Shown here: piece after piece, positions 44,195-53,482 of the stretch
Layout: each line of letters starts with the position of its first letter
How positions within the stretch are numbered: the stretch's first letter is position 1
DNA from: an uncultured Lachnospiraceae bacterium
GTDB lineage: Bacteria; Bacillota; Clostridia; Lachnospirales; Lachnospiraceae
NCBI GenBank assembly: GCA_947174505.1
Contig: CAMWJF010000006.1
Span: 1-64,000 of the forward strand
DNA: 64,000 nucleotides
Reading direction: 5' to 3'
Made by a program: the position numbers and the translations under genes
The notes under the pieces: generated by a model
Database searches by the model: none
What the model was told of the DNA's origin: nothing
The model's input: only the letters and a program-made list of their open reading frames with translations

Positions 44195-47038
44195 ATGAGG
44201 GAGAATAGGAATTCTATGCAAACGCCAAAAATAAAAGTTTCTATCATTTTACCGGTATACAATGTAGAAGAGTATCTGACCAAGGCGTTAGAATCTTTTA
44301 AAGAACAGACATTGGATGAATTTGAAGTAATTATGATTGATGATGGCAGTACAGATTCGTCCGCAGAAATCATGAAAGAATTTGCCAGTGAGGACGGCCG
44401 GTTTAAATGTTTTTTTCAGGAAAACAGGGGAGTGTCGGCAACAAGAAACAGAGGAATTGAAATAGCAGGAGGAGAGTACATCGCTTTTTATGATTCCGAT
44501 GACTGGATTCGCCCGACTGTTCTGGAAAAAATGTATGCAACAGCCAAAACGCGGAATGCAGATATCGTTGTCGGAAGAATGAGGGAGTTTTCTGTAACGA
44601 AGGAATATATCTATTCAGAGACAAAGGGACTTTCAAAAAAGCAGGAAATAGAAAAATATGACTATGGTTTAGTTTGGAATCTGTCACTAGCCAATAAATT
44701 ATTTAAAAAAGATCTGATTGTAGAGAATGCCCTTTGCTTTGCGCCAATTGCATACTCTGAAGATGGGCTTTTTCTAATGCAATGTGTCGTAAAAGCACAG
44801 AAAATTTCCGGGTGTAGTGTGGTTGCATATGAGTACAGGAAACGTCCTCTTTGGAAAGAACGCAGCGTTACACAACGGACTGACGGACGGCTGTTTGATG
44901 ATTTTGTGTATGCGCATGAAAGTATCTTTAAAATCATGGATACATGTTTTGGTAATTCCATGGAGCAGCTTCGTAGTGAAAATGCTTCTGAAGGGGCACA
45001 AAATGAATTATCTGTAATTAAGCTGAACTATATGGCAGAACTGTATTATAAGCTTGTGGTCAGCATTATTAATGCATTTTACCGGCAGTTGTGGCAGGCC
45101 GACGACTGTCTGGAAAAAAAGATAATCAGTAAATTTGAAGAATATAAGAAAAAAATATTCAGCAGACAAATGGGGCGGTTGATTGATCATAATAAGGATT
45201 TATCAATAGAGGAGGGACTCTGTACAAAAAAACAGCTTGTTGAAACGCCGCTTGTGACCGTTGCAATAACAGGAAATGTATCAGCGGAACAGATTAACAG
45301 TGTTCTCTTTTCTGTGTATAATCAGACTCTGGTTTCATTTGAAGTATATGTACATAACAAATTAGAAGAACATATAGATGTTGTTTATAAAAACATGTTC
45401 AATTTAAATGTGATTGAAGCAGACTCTGTCGCTGAATATAAAAATACGGTTTTGCAATCTGCAGGCAGCAACTTTATTAATATAATTGATGAAGATATTA
45501 TTTTGCCTGAAAATACATTAAAAAATATGTACTTTTCGGCAATCAATAATAACTGTGGTTTTGTAACTGTACCTATTCGGGGGATAGACGATGAATGCGC
45601 AAGATACATGAAATGCAATACCGTATTATATAGTGGAAAATATGTGAATAAAAAGCTTCCGTTCAACATTAGTCTGCTTGATAATATACTTGGTAATAAA
45701 CTTCTGAATGTTTCAAAGTTACATGAGAATGAATTCTCTTTTTCAGATGAGGTGGTTACAGATATTCAGTGGTTATATAAAAATTTTAGCTGTAAAAAAA
45801 GAAGTGATCTGTGTGTTTTTTCCTACTTTGATGAAACATTCTTATTATCGAGAGTAAAAAAGACGGCACCTAGAATTCTTTATCGGATTGTAAGGGATCT
45901 GGAACTACTGCGAGTGAAAAGCAGCCGGAATAATTTTATAAAAAGATTACAGATGAAGCGTTCTCAAGCAGGCAGGGCGCTTAGAGATATCATACAGAAG
46001 CATCTTGTTGTACGAAGACGAGTATTTTTCTATACGCCTCGCAGTACTAAGGTACTGCTAGAAAACAGCAAGGCTGTTTATGACATTTTAAATTGTAAAA
46101 AGGTGGTGTTTGCCAAGCTTGGAAGACATAGCAAACTGGAGCAATGGAAAATAAAATATTATCTGTTCACAAGCAAGGTGATCGTGACAGATGATTATTG
46201 CGATTATTTAGGGCGGGTAGAGCTAAAACCAGAGCAAAAGGTTGTACAGATTTGGCATGCGTGTGGCGCTTTTAAAAAATTTGGGTTGGATTATCTGTTG
46301 AATGACCGTCAAAAGGAGAAGGGCATACATAGGCAGTATGATGTAGTGTGTGTGAGCTCCGAAAATATTTGCGCTGATTATGCCGGAGCTTTTGGGATTG
46401 ACATTGATAAGGTACAGGCATTAGGGGTGCCGAGAACGGATATGTTCTTCAACTTGCAGCTGATACAAAAAGTAAAGGATCAGTTTTATAAAGATCATCC
46501 TGAGTATATTCAAAAGAGAATCCTATTATATTGTCCTACATTTCGGGAAAAAAGAGGGATAAAGGTTGCCAACGATCCTCAAATTGATTGGGATGTTTTT
46601 TCAAGATTGCTGCCAGAGGATACAATCCTGCTTATTAAAAATCATCCGAGGGTAAAGAAAGATCTTCTGGAAGGCGGGCAATATTTCAATATTGTAAATA
46701 CAGATGAGAATACAAATACACTGATGATCGTAGCGGACATCATGATTACGGATTATTCGTCGGTTATATTTGAATGCTGTCTGTTAAATATGCCGATTAT
46801 TTTTTACTGCCCTGATTATGAGGAATATGAAAGAGATTTTTATTTGGAATTTCCACAGGATACATATGGTGATTTTACTGTTAATCAGGATGAACTGCAG
46901 GAAGCGGTTTTGAGAAATCTGAAGAATCCGAATTTTGAAAAACTGGCAGAGTTCCGGGAAAAAAATATGGGAGCATGCGACGGACATTCTACAGAACGTA
47001 TTGCGGATATGATTAAAAAGCTTGTTTACGAAAGGTAG
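44195..47038 (+). CDS. Bifunctional GT2 plus CDP-glycerol/ribitol phosphotransferase (second of two)
   Basis: 947 residues (940 from ATG 44216, an alternative start). Same layout as its neighbour: GT2 N-terminus with VSIILPVYNVEEYL, NRGVSATRNRGI and FYDSDDWI. A central second GT2-like segment (AGSNFINIIDEDIILPEN) follows, then a C-terminal TagF/TarL domain from about 600 with WHACGAFKKFGLDYL, YCPTFR and ITDYSSVIFECCLLNMP. The two proteins may act on different linkages or repeat units. Confidence 0.9.
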   Translation: MRENRNSMQTPKIKVSIILPVYNVEEYLTKALESFKEQTLDEFEVIMIDDGSTDSSAEIMKEFASEDGRFKCFFQENRGVSATRNRGIEIAGGEYIAFYDSDDWIRPTVLEKMYATAKTRNADIVVGRMREFSVTKEYIYSETKGLSKKQEIEKYDYGLVWNLSLANKLFKKDLIVENALCFAPIAYSEDGLFLMQCVVKAQKISGCSVVAYEYRKRPLWKERSVTQRTDGRLFDDFVYAHESIFKIMDTCFGNSMEQLRSENASEGAQNELSVIKLNYMAELYYKLVVSIINAFYRQLWQADDCLEKKIISKFEEYKKKIFSRQMGRLIDHNKDLSIEEGLCTKKQLVETPLVTVAITGNVSAEQINSVLFSVYNQTLVSFEVYVHNKLEEHIDVVYKNMFNLNVIEADSVAEYKNTVLQSAGSNFINIIDEDIILPENTLKNMYFSAINNNCGFVTVPIRGIDDECARYMKCNTVLYSGKYVNKKLPFNISLLDNILGNKLLNVSKLHENEFSFSDEVVTDIQWLYKNFSCKKRSDLCVFSYFDETFLLSRVKKTAPRILYRIVRDLELLRVKSSRNNFIKRLQMKRSQAGRALRDIIQKHLVVRRRVFFYTPRSTKVLLENSKAVYDILNCKKVVFAKLGRHSKLEQWKIKYYLFTSKVIVTDDYCDYLGRVELKPEQKVVQIWHACGAFKKFGLDYLLNDRQKEKGIHRQYDVVCVSSENICADYAGAFGIDIDKVQALGVPRTDMFFNLQLIQKVKDQFYKDHPEYIQKRILLYCPTFREKRGIKVANDPQIDWDVFSRLLPEDTILLIKNHPRVKKDLLEGGQYFNIVNTDENTNTLMIVADIMITDYSSVIFECCLLNMPIIFYCPDYEEYERDFYLEFPQDTYGDFTVNQDELQEAVLRNLKNPNFEKLAEFREKNMGACDGHSTERIADMIKKLVYER

Positions 47039-47046
47039 GAGAACGG

Positions 47047-47772
47047 ATGATATATGCAGCGATTTTAGCCGGAGGAACCGGTGCGAGGATGGGAAATATG
47101 GACAAGCCCAAACAGTATTTACTGTTAAATGGGAAACCAATCATTATTCATACGATAGAGAAATTCTGTGTAAATCCAAGATTTGAAAGGATTATTGTAC
47201 TCTGTCCGCAAAACTGGATGCTGCACACACAGAATCTCATTAATCGGTATCTGAATGATCATAGCCGGATCGAGGTAATTGAGGGGGGCAGCACGAGAAA
47301 CGATACGATTATGAACGCAATAAGACACATAAAAAATACAGGTGATTTGAATGATGAAACAATACTCGTGACGCACGATTCTGTTAGACCATTTGTAACG
47401 CACCGGATTATTGAGGAAAATATAGATGGCGCAATCCGATATGGAGCATGTGATACAGTGGTCGCTGCATCTGATACAATCGTTGAAAGCCGTGATGGTG
47501 TTGTGATCAGTAATATCCCGGACCGGATGCAGATGTATCAGGGGCAGACACCTCAGTCATTTAAGGCAGAAAAGCTTATGCATATTTTCAATAGTCTGTT
47601 ACCAGAGGAGAAGGAGATTCTGACAGATGCCGCGAAGATATTTGTAATAAAAGGAGAGCCGGTTCACCTGGTAAAGGGCGAAGTATTTAATACGAAGATA
47701 ACCTATTCTTATGATCTTGAAGTGGCGGAAGCAATGATCCGGAGAGAAAACAATGTTGAACACTGTATATAG
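47047..47772 (+). CDS. tarI: Ribitol-5-phosphate cytidylyltransferase (TarI, IspD family)
   Basis: 241 residues with AAILAGGTGARMG, KPKQYLLLNGKP and THDSVRPFVTHRII, the IspD/TarI nucleotidyltransferase fold. It makes CDP-ribitol from CTP and ribitol-5-phosphate. I choose TarI over IspD because a TarJ-type dehydrogenase overlaps its end and two CDP-polyol-using polymerases precede it. AGGAG sits just before the ATG. Confidence 0.9.
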   Translation: MIYAAILAGGTGARMGNMDKPKQYLLLNGKPIIIHTIEKFCVNPRFERIIVLCPQNWMLHTQNLINRYLNDHSRIEVIEGGSTRNDTIMNAIRHIKNTGDLNDETILVTHDSVRPFVTHRIIEENIDGAIRYGACDTVVAASDTIVESRDGVVISNIPDRMQMYQGQTPQSFKAEKLMHIFNSLLPEEKEILTDAAKIFVIKGEPVHLVKGEVFNTKITYSYDLEVAEAMIRRENNVEHCI

Positions 47773-48778
47773 ACTCATATCCCCCAAAAGAATAGAGGCA
47801 AACTTTACAGATATTACGTTGACGGCGGACAATGTGCTTGTCCGTCCAACATATCTGTCTATCTGTCATGCTGACCAGCGGTATTATCAGGGCAGGAGAG
47901 AGGGGGATATTCTTAGGGAAAAGCTTCCGATGGCGCTGATACATGAAGCGGTGGGGAGAGTTATGTATGACCCGGTTGGGAAATTAAAAGCAGGAGAAGG
48001 CGTCATACTGATACCAAACCAACCATTTGAGAAAGATGCGGTTATAGAAGAAAATTATCTGGAAAGCAGTAAATTCAGAGCCAGCTCCTGTGACGGGTTT
48101 ATGCAGGAATATGTAATAACAAATAGGGACAGACTGCTCAGGGTTCCAAAAGATTTAACAGCTGAGATGGGAGCGTTTACAGAAATGGTATCTGTCTGTA
48201 CTCATACTGTGATGAGGTTTGAAAGGTTTTCCCATGACAGGAGAAAGAAAATTGGAATATGGGGAGATGGAAACCTAAGTTATATACTCTCTGCAATACT
48301 CAGCGAGTTGTACAAGGATTGTCAGTTATATGTTATGGGGGTACATGAGGAAAAGCTTGCCACATTTACTTTTGCGGATCAGACTTTTCATGTGGATCAT
48401 ATTCCAGATGACTTGAGAATAGACCATGCGTTTGAATGTGTCGGAGGTAGTGCGTCGCAAAGCGTTATAGAGCAGATTATAGCTCGTATTCATCCGGAAG
48501 GATCGGTAGCGCTTATGGGTGTGTCGGAAAACGCAATTCCTGTTAATACGCGCATGGTTCTGGAAAAAGGGCTGCATGTATTTGGCAGCAGTCGCAGCGG
48601 AAAAAAGGATTTTGAAAAAGTAATTGAATTATATAAAACATATCCGCGACTGAAGAACTATTTTTTAAATTTAATTGGATGTGTGATGGACGTGAAGAAT
48701 ATACAGGATATGTCGAACGCATTTGAATATGATTTGAATAGTTCTTTTGGAAAGACAATTATGCGGTGGGATGTATAA
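47753..48778 (+). CDS. tarJ: Ribulose-5-phosphate reductase (TarJ)
   Basis: 341 residues, zinc-type medium-chain dehydrogenase. It reduces ribulose-5-phosphate to ribitol-5-phosphate with NADPH, feeding TarI. The catalytic zinc cysteine is in YLSICHADQRYY; the nucleotide site is less perfect (IGIWGDGNLSYI). Its ATG overlaps the tarI stop by 20 bp, as in tarIJ pairs of other Firmicutes. Confidence 0.92.
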   Translation: MLNTVYRLISPKRIEANFTDITLTADNVLVRPTYLSICHADQRYYQGRREGDILREKLPMALIHEAVGRVMYDPVGKLKAGEGVILIPNQPFEKDAVIEENYLESSKFRASSCDGFMQEYVITNRDRLLRVPKDLTAEMGAFTEMVSVCTHTVMRFERFSHDRRKKIGIWGDGNLSYILSAILSELYKDCQLYVMGVHEEKLATFTFADQTFHVDHIPDDLRIDHAFECVGGSASQSVIEQIIARIHPEGSVALMGVSENAIPVNTRMVLEKGLHVFGSSRSGKKDFEKVIELYKTYPRLKNYFLNLIGCVMDVKNIQDMSNAFEYDLNSSFGKTIMRWDV

Positions 48779-48805
48779 GCGGATATGAATAGGGGGCAGG
48801 AATAA

Positions 48806-49843
48806 ATGATTCTCTTTTTTGCGGCAGCGCTGCTACTTGTTATAGCAGGATTAAAAAGAACTAATGGGAATAAAACCGATTATATGTCCATAGATATGAC
48901 AAACAGTATCAAGGGATTCTTTTTGTGTATGGTCTTTTTTTCACATATCTGGACATATGCAGATTTTTTGCATCCTTATTTGGATGCGCCCTATCAGCTG
49001 GTCAGGAGAATGACGGGACAGTGCATTGTGGCAATGTTTCTTTTTTATTCAGGCTATGGAATTATGGAGTCTATTGAAAAGAAAGGACTGAGCTATGTAA
49101 AGAGTATTCCTGTACATAGATTTTTAAAAGTATTATTGCTGTTTGACAGTGCACTTGCCTTTTTCTTTGGATACCGCTATTTAACAGGATCACAGTTTGG
49201 GCTTAAAAAGATTATCCTGACGCTAATTGGCTGGGATTCAATAGGAAACAGCAACTGGTATATTTTTTGTGTATTGTGGCTGTATATATTTACTTATATT
49301 GCCTTTATGGCATTTGTATCAGATTATAAAAAAGCAGTGATTGGTATTTTTGTTTTATCACTGTTTTATATGGCGATTGTCTGTAAATTAGGAAAAGAGT
49401 ACTGGTGGTATGATACAATTTTATGTTATACCTACGGAATGCTTTTTTCCTTGTACCGCGATAAGATTGAACATTTTATTAATGAAAATTTTCGATCCTG
49501 GTTATTTTTTGTCATGTTGTTTGCAATTGGATTTGTCACGCTTTACTTTTATAAAAATATGAGTTGGATTGTATATCAGATGTGGGTATTTTGTTTTGTT
49601 GCGTTTATTGTATCGTTTACAATGCGGTTTGCGGTAGATAATCGTTTTTTGCAGTGGGGAGGGATGAATTTATTCGAGCTGTATATATTGCAAAGACTAC
49701 CAATGATGATATTGAAACCGTATCTATTGCCGGGGAAAAATTATGTTTATGTAATTGCCTGTATCATATTTACGGTTTTAATTTCTGTTCTATTTCAAAA
49801 GACAATTAGTAAGATTATTCAAAAGTTTGTCGAGTTTAAGTAG
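48806..49843 (+). CDS. Membrane acyltransferase (acyltransferase 3 family)
   Basis: 345 residues with about ten hydrophobic segments. The start MSIDMTNSIKGFFLCMVFFSHI carries the family histidine; GNSNWYIFCVLW lies in the middle. It likely adds an acetyl or other acyl group to the polymer outside the cell. RBS GGGGGCAGGA precedes the ATG. Confidence 0.85.
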   Translation: MILFFAAALLLVIAGLKRTNGNKTDYMSIDMTNSIKGFFLCMVFFSHIWTYADFLHPYLDAPYQLVRRMTGQCIVAMFLFYSGYGIMESIEKKGLSYVKSIPVHRFLKVLLLFDSALAFFFGYRYLTGSQFGLKKIILTLIGWDSIGNSNWYIFCVLWLYIFTYIAFMAFVSDYKKAVIGIFVLSLFYMAIVCKLGKEYWWYDTILCYTYGMLFSLYRDKIEHFINENFRSWLFFVMLFAIGFVTLYFYKNMSWIVYQMWVFCFVAFIVSFTMRFAVDNRFLQWGGMNLFELYILQRLPMMILKPYLLPGKNYVYVIACIIFTVLISVLFQKTISKIIQKFVEFK

Positions 49844-49877
49844 AAGTTATATCACCTATTCTGGGAGGATTTGAAGC

Positions 49878-51383
49878 ATGTCCAGATTAATTCATGTGGG
49901 TAATTGTATATCTGTACTATTTTTCTATTTAGTTTGCATAGTTGCGTTGAAAAGTATGATTTCTGAATCTTATTTAGCGGCAATTGTTTTGCTTCCTGCT
50001 CTAGTTGGTTTTGGGAAATTATATAGAAAATATAAAAAAACAGACATGGACTTACGATTGGACGAAGAAATAAAAAAATATCGGGTACTAATATGGTGCT
50101 GTTTACAAACACTTTCCATAATCGTAATGGTGATTATGACGGTTAATCTCCGCGTAAAATTTTCGTGGGATTGGGGAAAGCTCATTTCAACTGCAGTATC
50201 TAAGGTAGTTACTGGTGAATGGAGTGCTATGGAATATTATAGCCGTTATCCGAATAATCAGGCGTGGCTATTATGTTTGACAGCATATTTCAAGTTTATT
50301 CGCCTGATGATTCCAGTGGCAACTGAAAAAACTTTCTATGTAGCAGCTATTCTAGTAAGTATAGCTTTTACGCAAATAACACTTTGGTTGGTGTATCAGA
50401 CGGCTAGAATACTCTTTAGTGAGAAAAGAGCACTTTTAGTCGGTATGATAGGTTTGATATGTCTTCCCTTTTATTTATATGCTCAATTTGCATATACAGA
50501 TACTATCAGTATGATGATGGTCATTTTTGCAGCTTATATCTACTTAAAATTGAAAAGTTCAAAAGGGAATGGGAACTGTATTGGGCTTGGTTTCTTACTT
50601 GTAGTCACATCAGTCCTTATTTTTAATATAAAGATACTTGGCTTTATTGCTATAATTGCTATGGTTCTTGATAGTATTTTGAACTGTGATAATTATAGGA
50701 AGCTTATTTTCATATTAATAAGTTGCTTTGTACTTTGGGGAGCAGGAACTAAAATATCTGTTATGGTAATAGAAAACAAGTTACCGATGACAGATGAAAT
50801 GGCTGATCGATATGAGTTTTCATGGACTCATTGGGTAATGATGGGAATGAACAAAAAAGGGGGATATTCGGAGGATGATGTTGCTTTTTCAAAAAGCGTT
50901 GTAAGTTTTGAAGAAAGGCAGGAGGCGGAAATATCAGAGCTAAAACGGCGTATCACGGGTTACGGAGTAAAAGGAACATTAAATCATCTTTTCAATACCA
51001 AGCTTTCAAGGACATGGGGGAAAAGTTGCTTAGCTGGAGATGACTATATTCATAGGAAACCATATTCTGAAAACAGTTTATGGCAAAGGCTGTTTGGGGT
51101 AGGAGAAGATTTGCATTGGATTGTTTTGACTTATTCATGGATTTTCCATATTCTGATGATTTTGGGGATGTTTCTTGAGGGAATTTATTCTTTAAAAGAG
51201 GATGCAGGAAGTCGGAAGTTTATGATGTTGCGTTATACGGTATTAGGAGTAGGTATTTTTCTTACATTATGGGAGTGTAATAGCCGTTATCTTTTGCCAT
51301 TTTTGCCAGTAATGATATTGTTATCAAGCAGAGGGTGGGAACTGGTTATTTATAAGTGTAGCGTCTGGAGGTTGTATGAATGA
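49878..51383 (+). CDS. Multi-spanning GT-C-like membrane protein
   Basis: 501 residues with around ten membrane helices and a loop after helix 3-4 with SWDWGKLIS and YYSRYPNNQAW, features typical of polyprenyl-phosphate-dependent GT-C glycosyltransferases (GT39/ArnT-like). Exact donor and acceptor unknown. GGGAGG lies before the ATG. The stop overlaps the next acyltransferase gene. Confidence 0.75.
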   Translation: MSRLIHVGNCISVLFFYLVCIVALKSMISESYLAAIVLLPALVGFGKLYRKYKKTDMDLRLDEEIKKYRVLIWCCLQTLSIIVMVIMTVNLRVKFSWDWGKLISTAVSKVVTGEWSAMEYYSRYPNNQAWLLCLTAYFKFIRLMIPVATEKTFYVAAILVSIAFTQITLWLVYQTARILFSEKRALLVGMIGLICLPFYLYAQFAYTDTISMMMVIFAAYIYLKLKSSKGNGNCIGLGFLLVVTSVLIFNIKILGFIAIIAMVLDSILNCDNYRKLIFILISCFVLWGAGTKISVMVIENKLPMTDEMADRYEFSWTHWVMMGMNKKGGYSEDDVAFSKSVVSFEERQEAEISELKRRITGYGVKGTLNHLFNTKLSRTWGKSCLAGDDYIHRKPYSENSLWQRLFGVGEDLHWIVLTYSWIFHILMILGMFLEGIYSLKEDAGSRKFMMLRYTVLGVGIFLTLWECNSRYLLPFLPVMILLSSRGWELVIYKCSVWRLYE

Positions 51384-52411
51384 AAAAAATTTTAGGGGGG
51401 GGGGCATATGCTCAATCTCAATCCAAACGGATTTTTCTGTATGAAAACGTGCGTTTTGCGCTAATTGTATTAGTTGTTATTGGACATGCTATTGATTTGA
51501 ACACAGCACAGTCAAAAGTGTATCGGGGTATTTTTCTATGGATTTATTCTTTTCATATGCCAGTATTCTTGTTTTTGTCGGGAATGTTTCACAAAAACGA
51601 AAAAATAATTGCAAAAATGCTGGGATATATATGCATAGGGTTTTGCTTGAAAATATTTTATTTTATAGAAAACATGCTATTATTTGAAAACGCTTCCTTT
51701 TCACTTCTTTCAGATGGAGGAATACCCTGGTATATGTTTGTACTCGCAATGTATATTGTGGTTTCGTATGGCTTAAGAAACATAGATAAAAGGTTTCTTT
51801 TCATATTTTCTGTTATGCTAGCCTGTTTTGTCGGATATGATGCAGCTATAGGCGACTTCCTGTATCTTTCGCGTGCGGTTGTATTTTATCCGTTTTTCCT
51901 ATTGGGAGAGATGACGAATGCAGAGGCGCTGGCTAAAGCTGCAGAAAATAAGAGAATAAAGGGAATGGCTTTTGTGGTGTTGATAGTTTGGGGAATAGCT
52001 TGTATTGCCCATGTAGATCAGCTGTATTTTTTGCGGGCTCTTTTCACGGGGCGTAGTTCTTTTAACGTAAATGAAATATTTAGCAGGTGGGGATGTATAT
52101 TCCGCATAATATGTTATATGATCAGCGTGATCATTGGATTTTCTGTAATTTGCATTATGCCAAACCGATCTGTTCCTGTAATCACTTTGGTTGGGAGCCG
52201 CACGTTGCAGGTTTATTTCTGGCATTACTTTGTGATTGCTATTTTAGACAAAGTGGGAATAGATGATTTCTTTATGACGTTTTTGGCAGGAAGGCTGATA
52301 TGGATTTTGTGCGCCGTCTTTCTTGTGGCCGTTTTGAGCTTAAGGCCGTTTGCGTTTCCGATGGGATATATAATGAAATCGTGTAGAAGTGTATCACATA
52401 CCAGACATTAG
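51380..52411 (+). CDS. Membrane acyltransferase with a 10-G tract near the start (fucose-4-O-acetyltransferase-like)
   Basis: 343 residues, about ten membrane segments. The family motif VLVVIGHAIDLN contains the catalytic-type His. Codons 6-8 (and the first base of codon 9) are a run of ten G bases at 51395-51404. ATG 51380 shares an ATGA with the preceding stop, giving coupled translation. With ten Gs the frame is open; nine or eleven would truncate the protein after a few residues. Probable phase-variable O-acylation of the surface polymer. Confidence 0.85.
   Translation: MKKILGGGAYAQSQSKRIFLYENVRFALIVLVVIGHAIDLNTAQSKVYRGIFLWIYSFHMPVFLFLSGMFHKNEKIIAKMLGYICIGFCLKIFYFIENMLLFENASFSLLSDGGIPWYMFVLAMYIVVSYGLRNIDKRFLFIFSVMLACFVGYDAAIGDFLYLSRAVVFYPFFLLGEMTNAEALAKAAENKRIKGMAFVVLIVWGIACIAHVDQLYFLRALFTGRSSFNVNEIFSRWGCIFRIICYMISVIIGFSVICIMPNRSVPVITLVGSRTLQVYFWHYFVIAILDKVGIDDFFMTFLAGRLIWILCAVFLVAVLSLRPFAFPMGYIMKSCRSVSHTRH
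51395..51404 (+). repeat. Homopolymeric G(10) tract in coding sequence
   Basis: Ten consecutive G bases lie five codons after the start of the acyltransferase. Poly-G tracts of this length slip during replication and are a classical basis of phase variation. A sequencing length error is also possible, although the open frame supports ten. Confidence 0.85.
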
Positions 52412-52522
52412 AGAAAATATTATAGGGGGTATGATGGAACTAGTATGATTTACTTTAATTGCCTGTATGTTTCGCACCCTTTAACCATTTCGCAACAGAA
52501 TACGCAGAGGATTTAAAAAATG

Positions 52523-52551
52523 TTGCTTAACATACGGTTTTCGCATATAAT
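52523..52551 (+). promoter_or_regulatory. Promoter upstream of the small CxxC protein
   Basis: TTGCTT (52523-52528), a 17-bp spacer and TATAAT (52546-52551). The leader runs about 100 nt to the ATG at 52652 and contains ATCATC...GATGAT arms (about 52588-52607). Confidence 0.65.
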
Positions 52552-52651
52552 ATGCTTGCAAACAAGAATCAAAGTATGGCGGCGGTATGATCATCTTGAC
52601 GGTGATGATAAGTAGCATTTAAAGTTTTACATTTATTTGGAGGCCAAGAGT

Positions 52652-52888
52652 ATGCTGGATTATGACATTGTTTATGTAAAAAGTAAGCAGGAGTTTGACG
52701 ACAGAGTAAGCGACTATTTTGTTAATATGACAAATAACGCAAGAACGCTTCATAAAACATACGCCTGTCATTCTGCAAATATGGCATATAGGTTTATTGC
52801 TTTTGATACGCTTGAAGATGTAGCAGAGTATGAAAAATTGCATCGGAATTCGACACCGTTTAAGCGGTGTGGCAATTGCTTTAAATAA
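52652..52888 (+). CDS. Small protein with C-terminal CxxC, unknown function
   Basis: 78 residues from ATG 52652, with GGAGG ten bases upstream. YACHSANMAYRF and FDTLEDVAEYEK, followed by KRCGNCFK, recall the His/Cys layout of Ada-type metal-binding domains (C-H...C-x2-C), but the similarity is only visual. It heads the accessory region after the polymer cluster. Confidence 0.55.
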   Translation: MLDYDIVYVKSKQEFDDRVSDYFVNMTNNARTLHKTYACHSANMAYRFIAFDTLEDVAEYEKLHRNSTPFKRCGNCFK

Positions 52889-52904
52889 GAGGATTCACGG
52901 TTCA

Positions 52905-52960
52905 TCGGTGATCCTGGCTGGTGTGTATGAAATTAAAAATTTGAAATCAAATATCTATTC
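52905..52960 (+). pseudogene. Fragment of the AAA-ATPase/PD-(D/E)XK gene
   Basis: The 47 bp at 52905-52951 match 55018-55064, inside the intact AAA gene downstream, with about 4 mismatches by eye. They encode SVILAGVYEIKNLKSN against SVILAGVYDIKNLKSK. No start, stop or remaining domains of that gene are present here. It looks like a relic of recombination or gene loss. Confidence 0.75.
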
Positions 52961-53114
52961 ATTCATAATGGAGTCATTGGTATGTCACCATATTCCCATA
53001 AATGCGGAAATTTAATATAAAAGCTTTGATATTAATGAGTTTTCTTTTTAGATGTAGTATAATAGAGTGCGGGAAAACAGGAAAAATAGCAGAGAAACGG
53101 AATCGAGGTACATT

Positions 53115-53459
53115 ATGAGCAGTAGCTGCCAAATCCCAACACCGACTGAATATGTTAGAAAAATGTTGGATTATGCAGGGTACATAAGGGGGCTGTGTGG
53201 GAAACGTATACTGGAAAATTTTTGTGGGGAAGGCAATATTTTATGCGAAATAGTAAGAAGATATATTGAAGATGCTATTAACTCCGAGTATTCTATTACA
53301 GCAATTGTGCAGGGGCTTGAAAATGACATTGTTGGTATAGAAATTGATGAGAATAAGGTGACTGTTTGTATAGATAATCTGAATCGCATTTTAGAGGAAT
53401 ATGGTATAGGGGAAGTAAAATGGAATGTAAGTTACAGTGATTATTTACAATCTCGTTGA
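53115..53459 (+). pseudogene. Truncated N-6 DNA methyltransferase (N-terminal fragment)
   Basis: 114 residues from ATG 53115. TPTEYVRKMLDYAG, ILENFCGEGNILCEIVRRYI and IVGIEIDENKVTVCIDNL form a SAM-binding motif I and II of the Eco57I/HsdM-like type. The frame stops before the catalytic NPPY motif that should follow. It is probably inactive, the remains of a restriction-modification or related defence locus. Confidence 0.65.
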
Positions 53460-53482
53460 AGAAGTGATTGGAGGATTATTGC

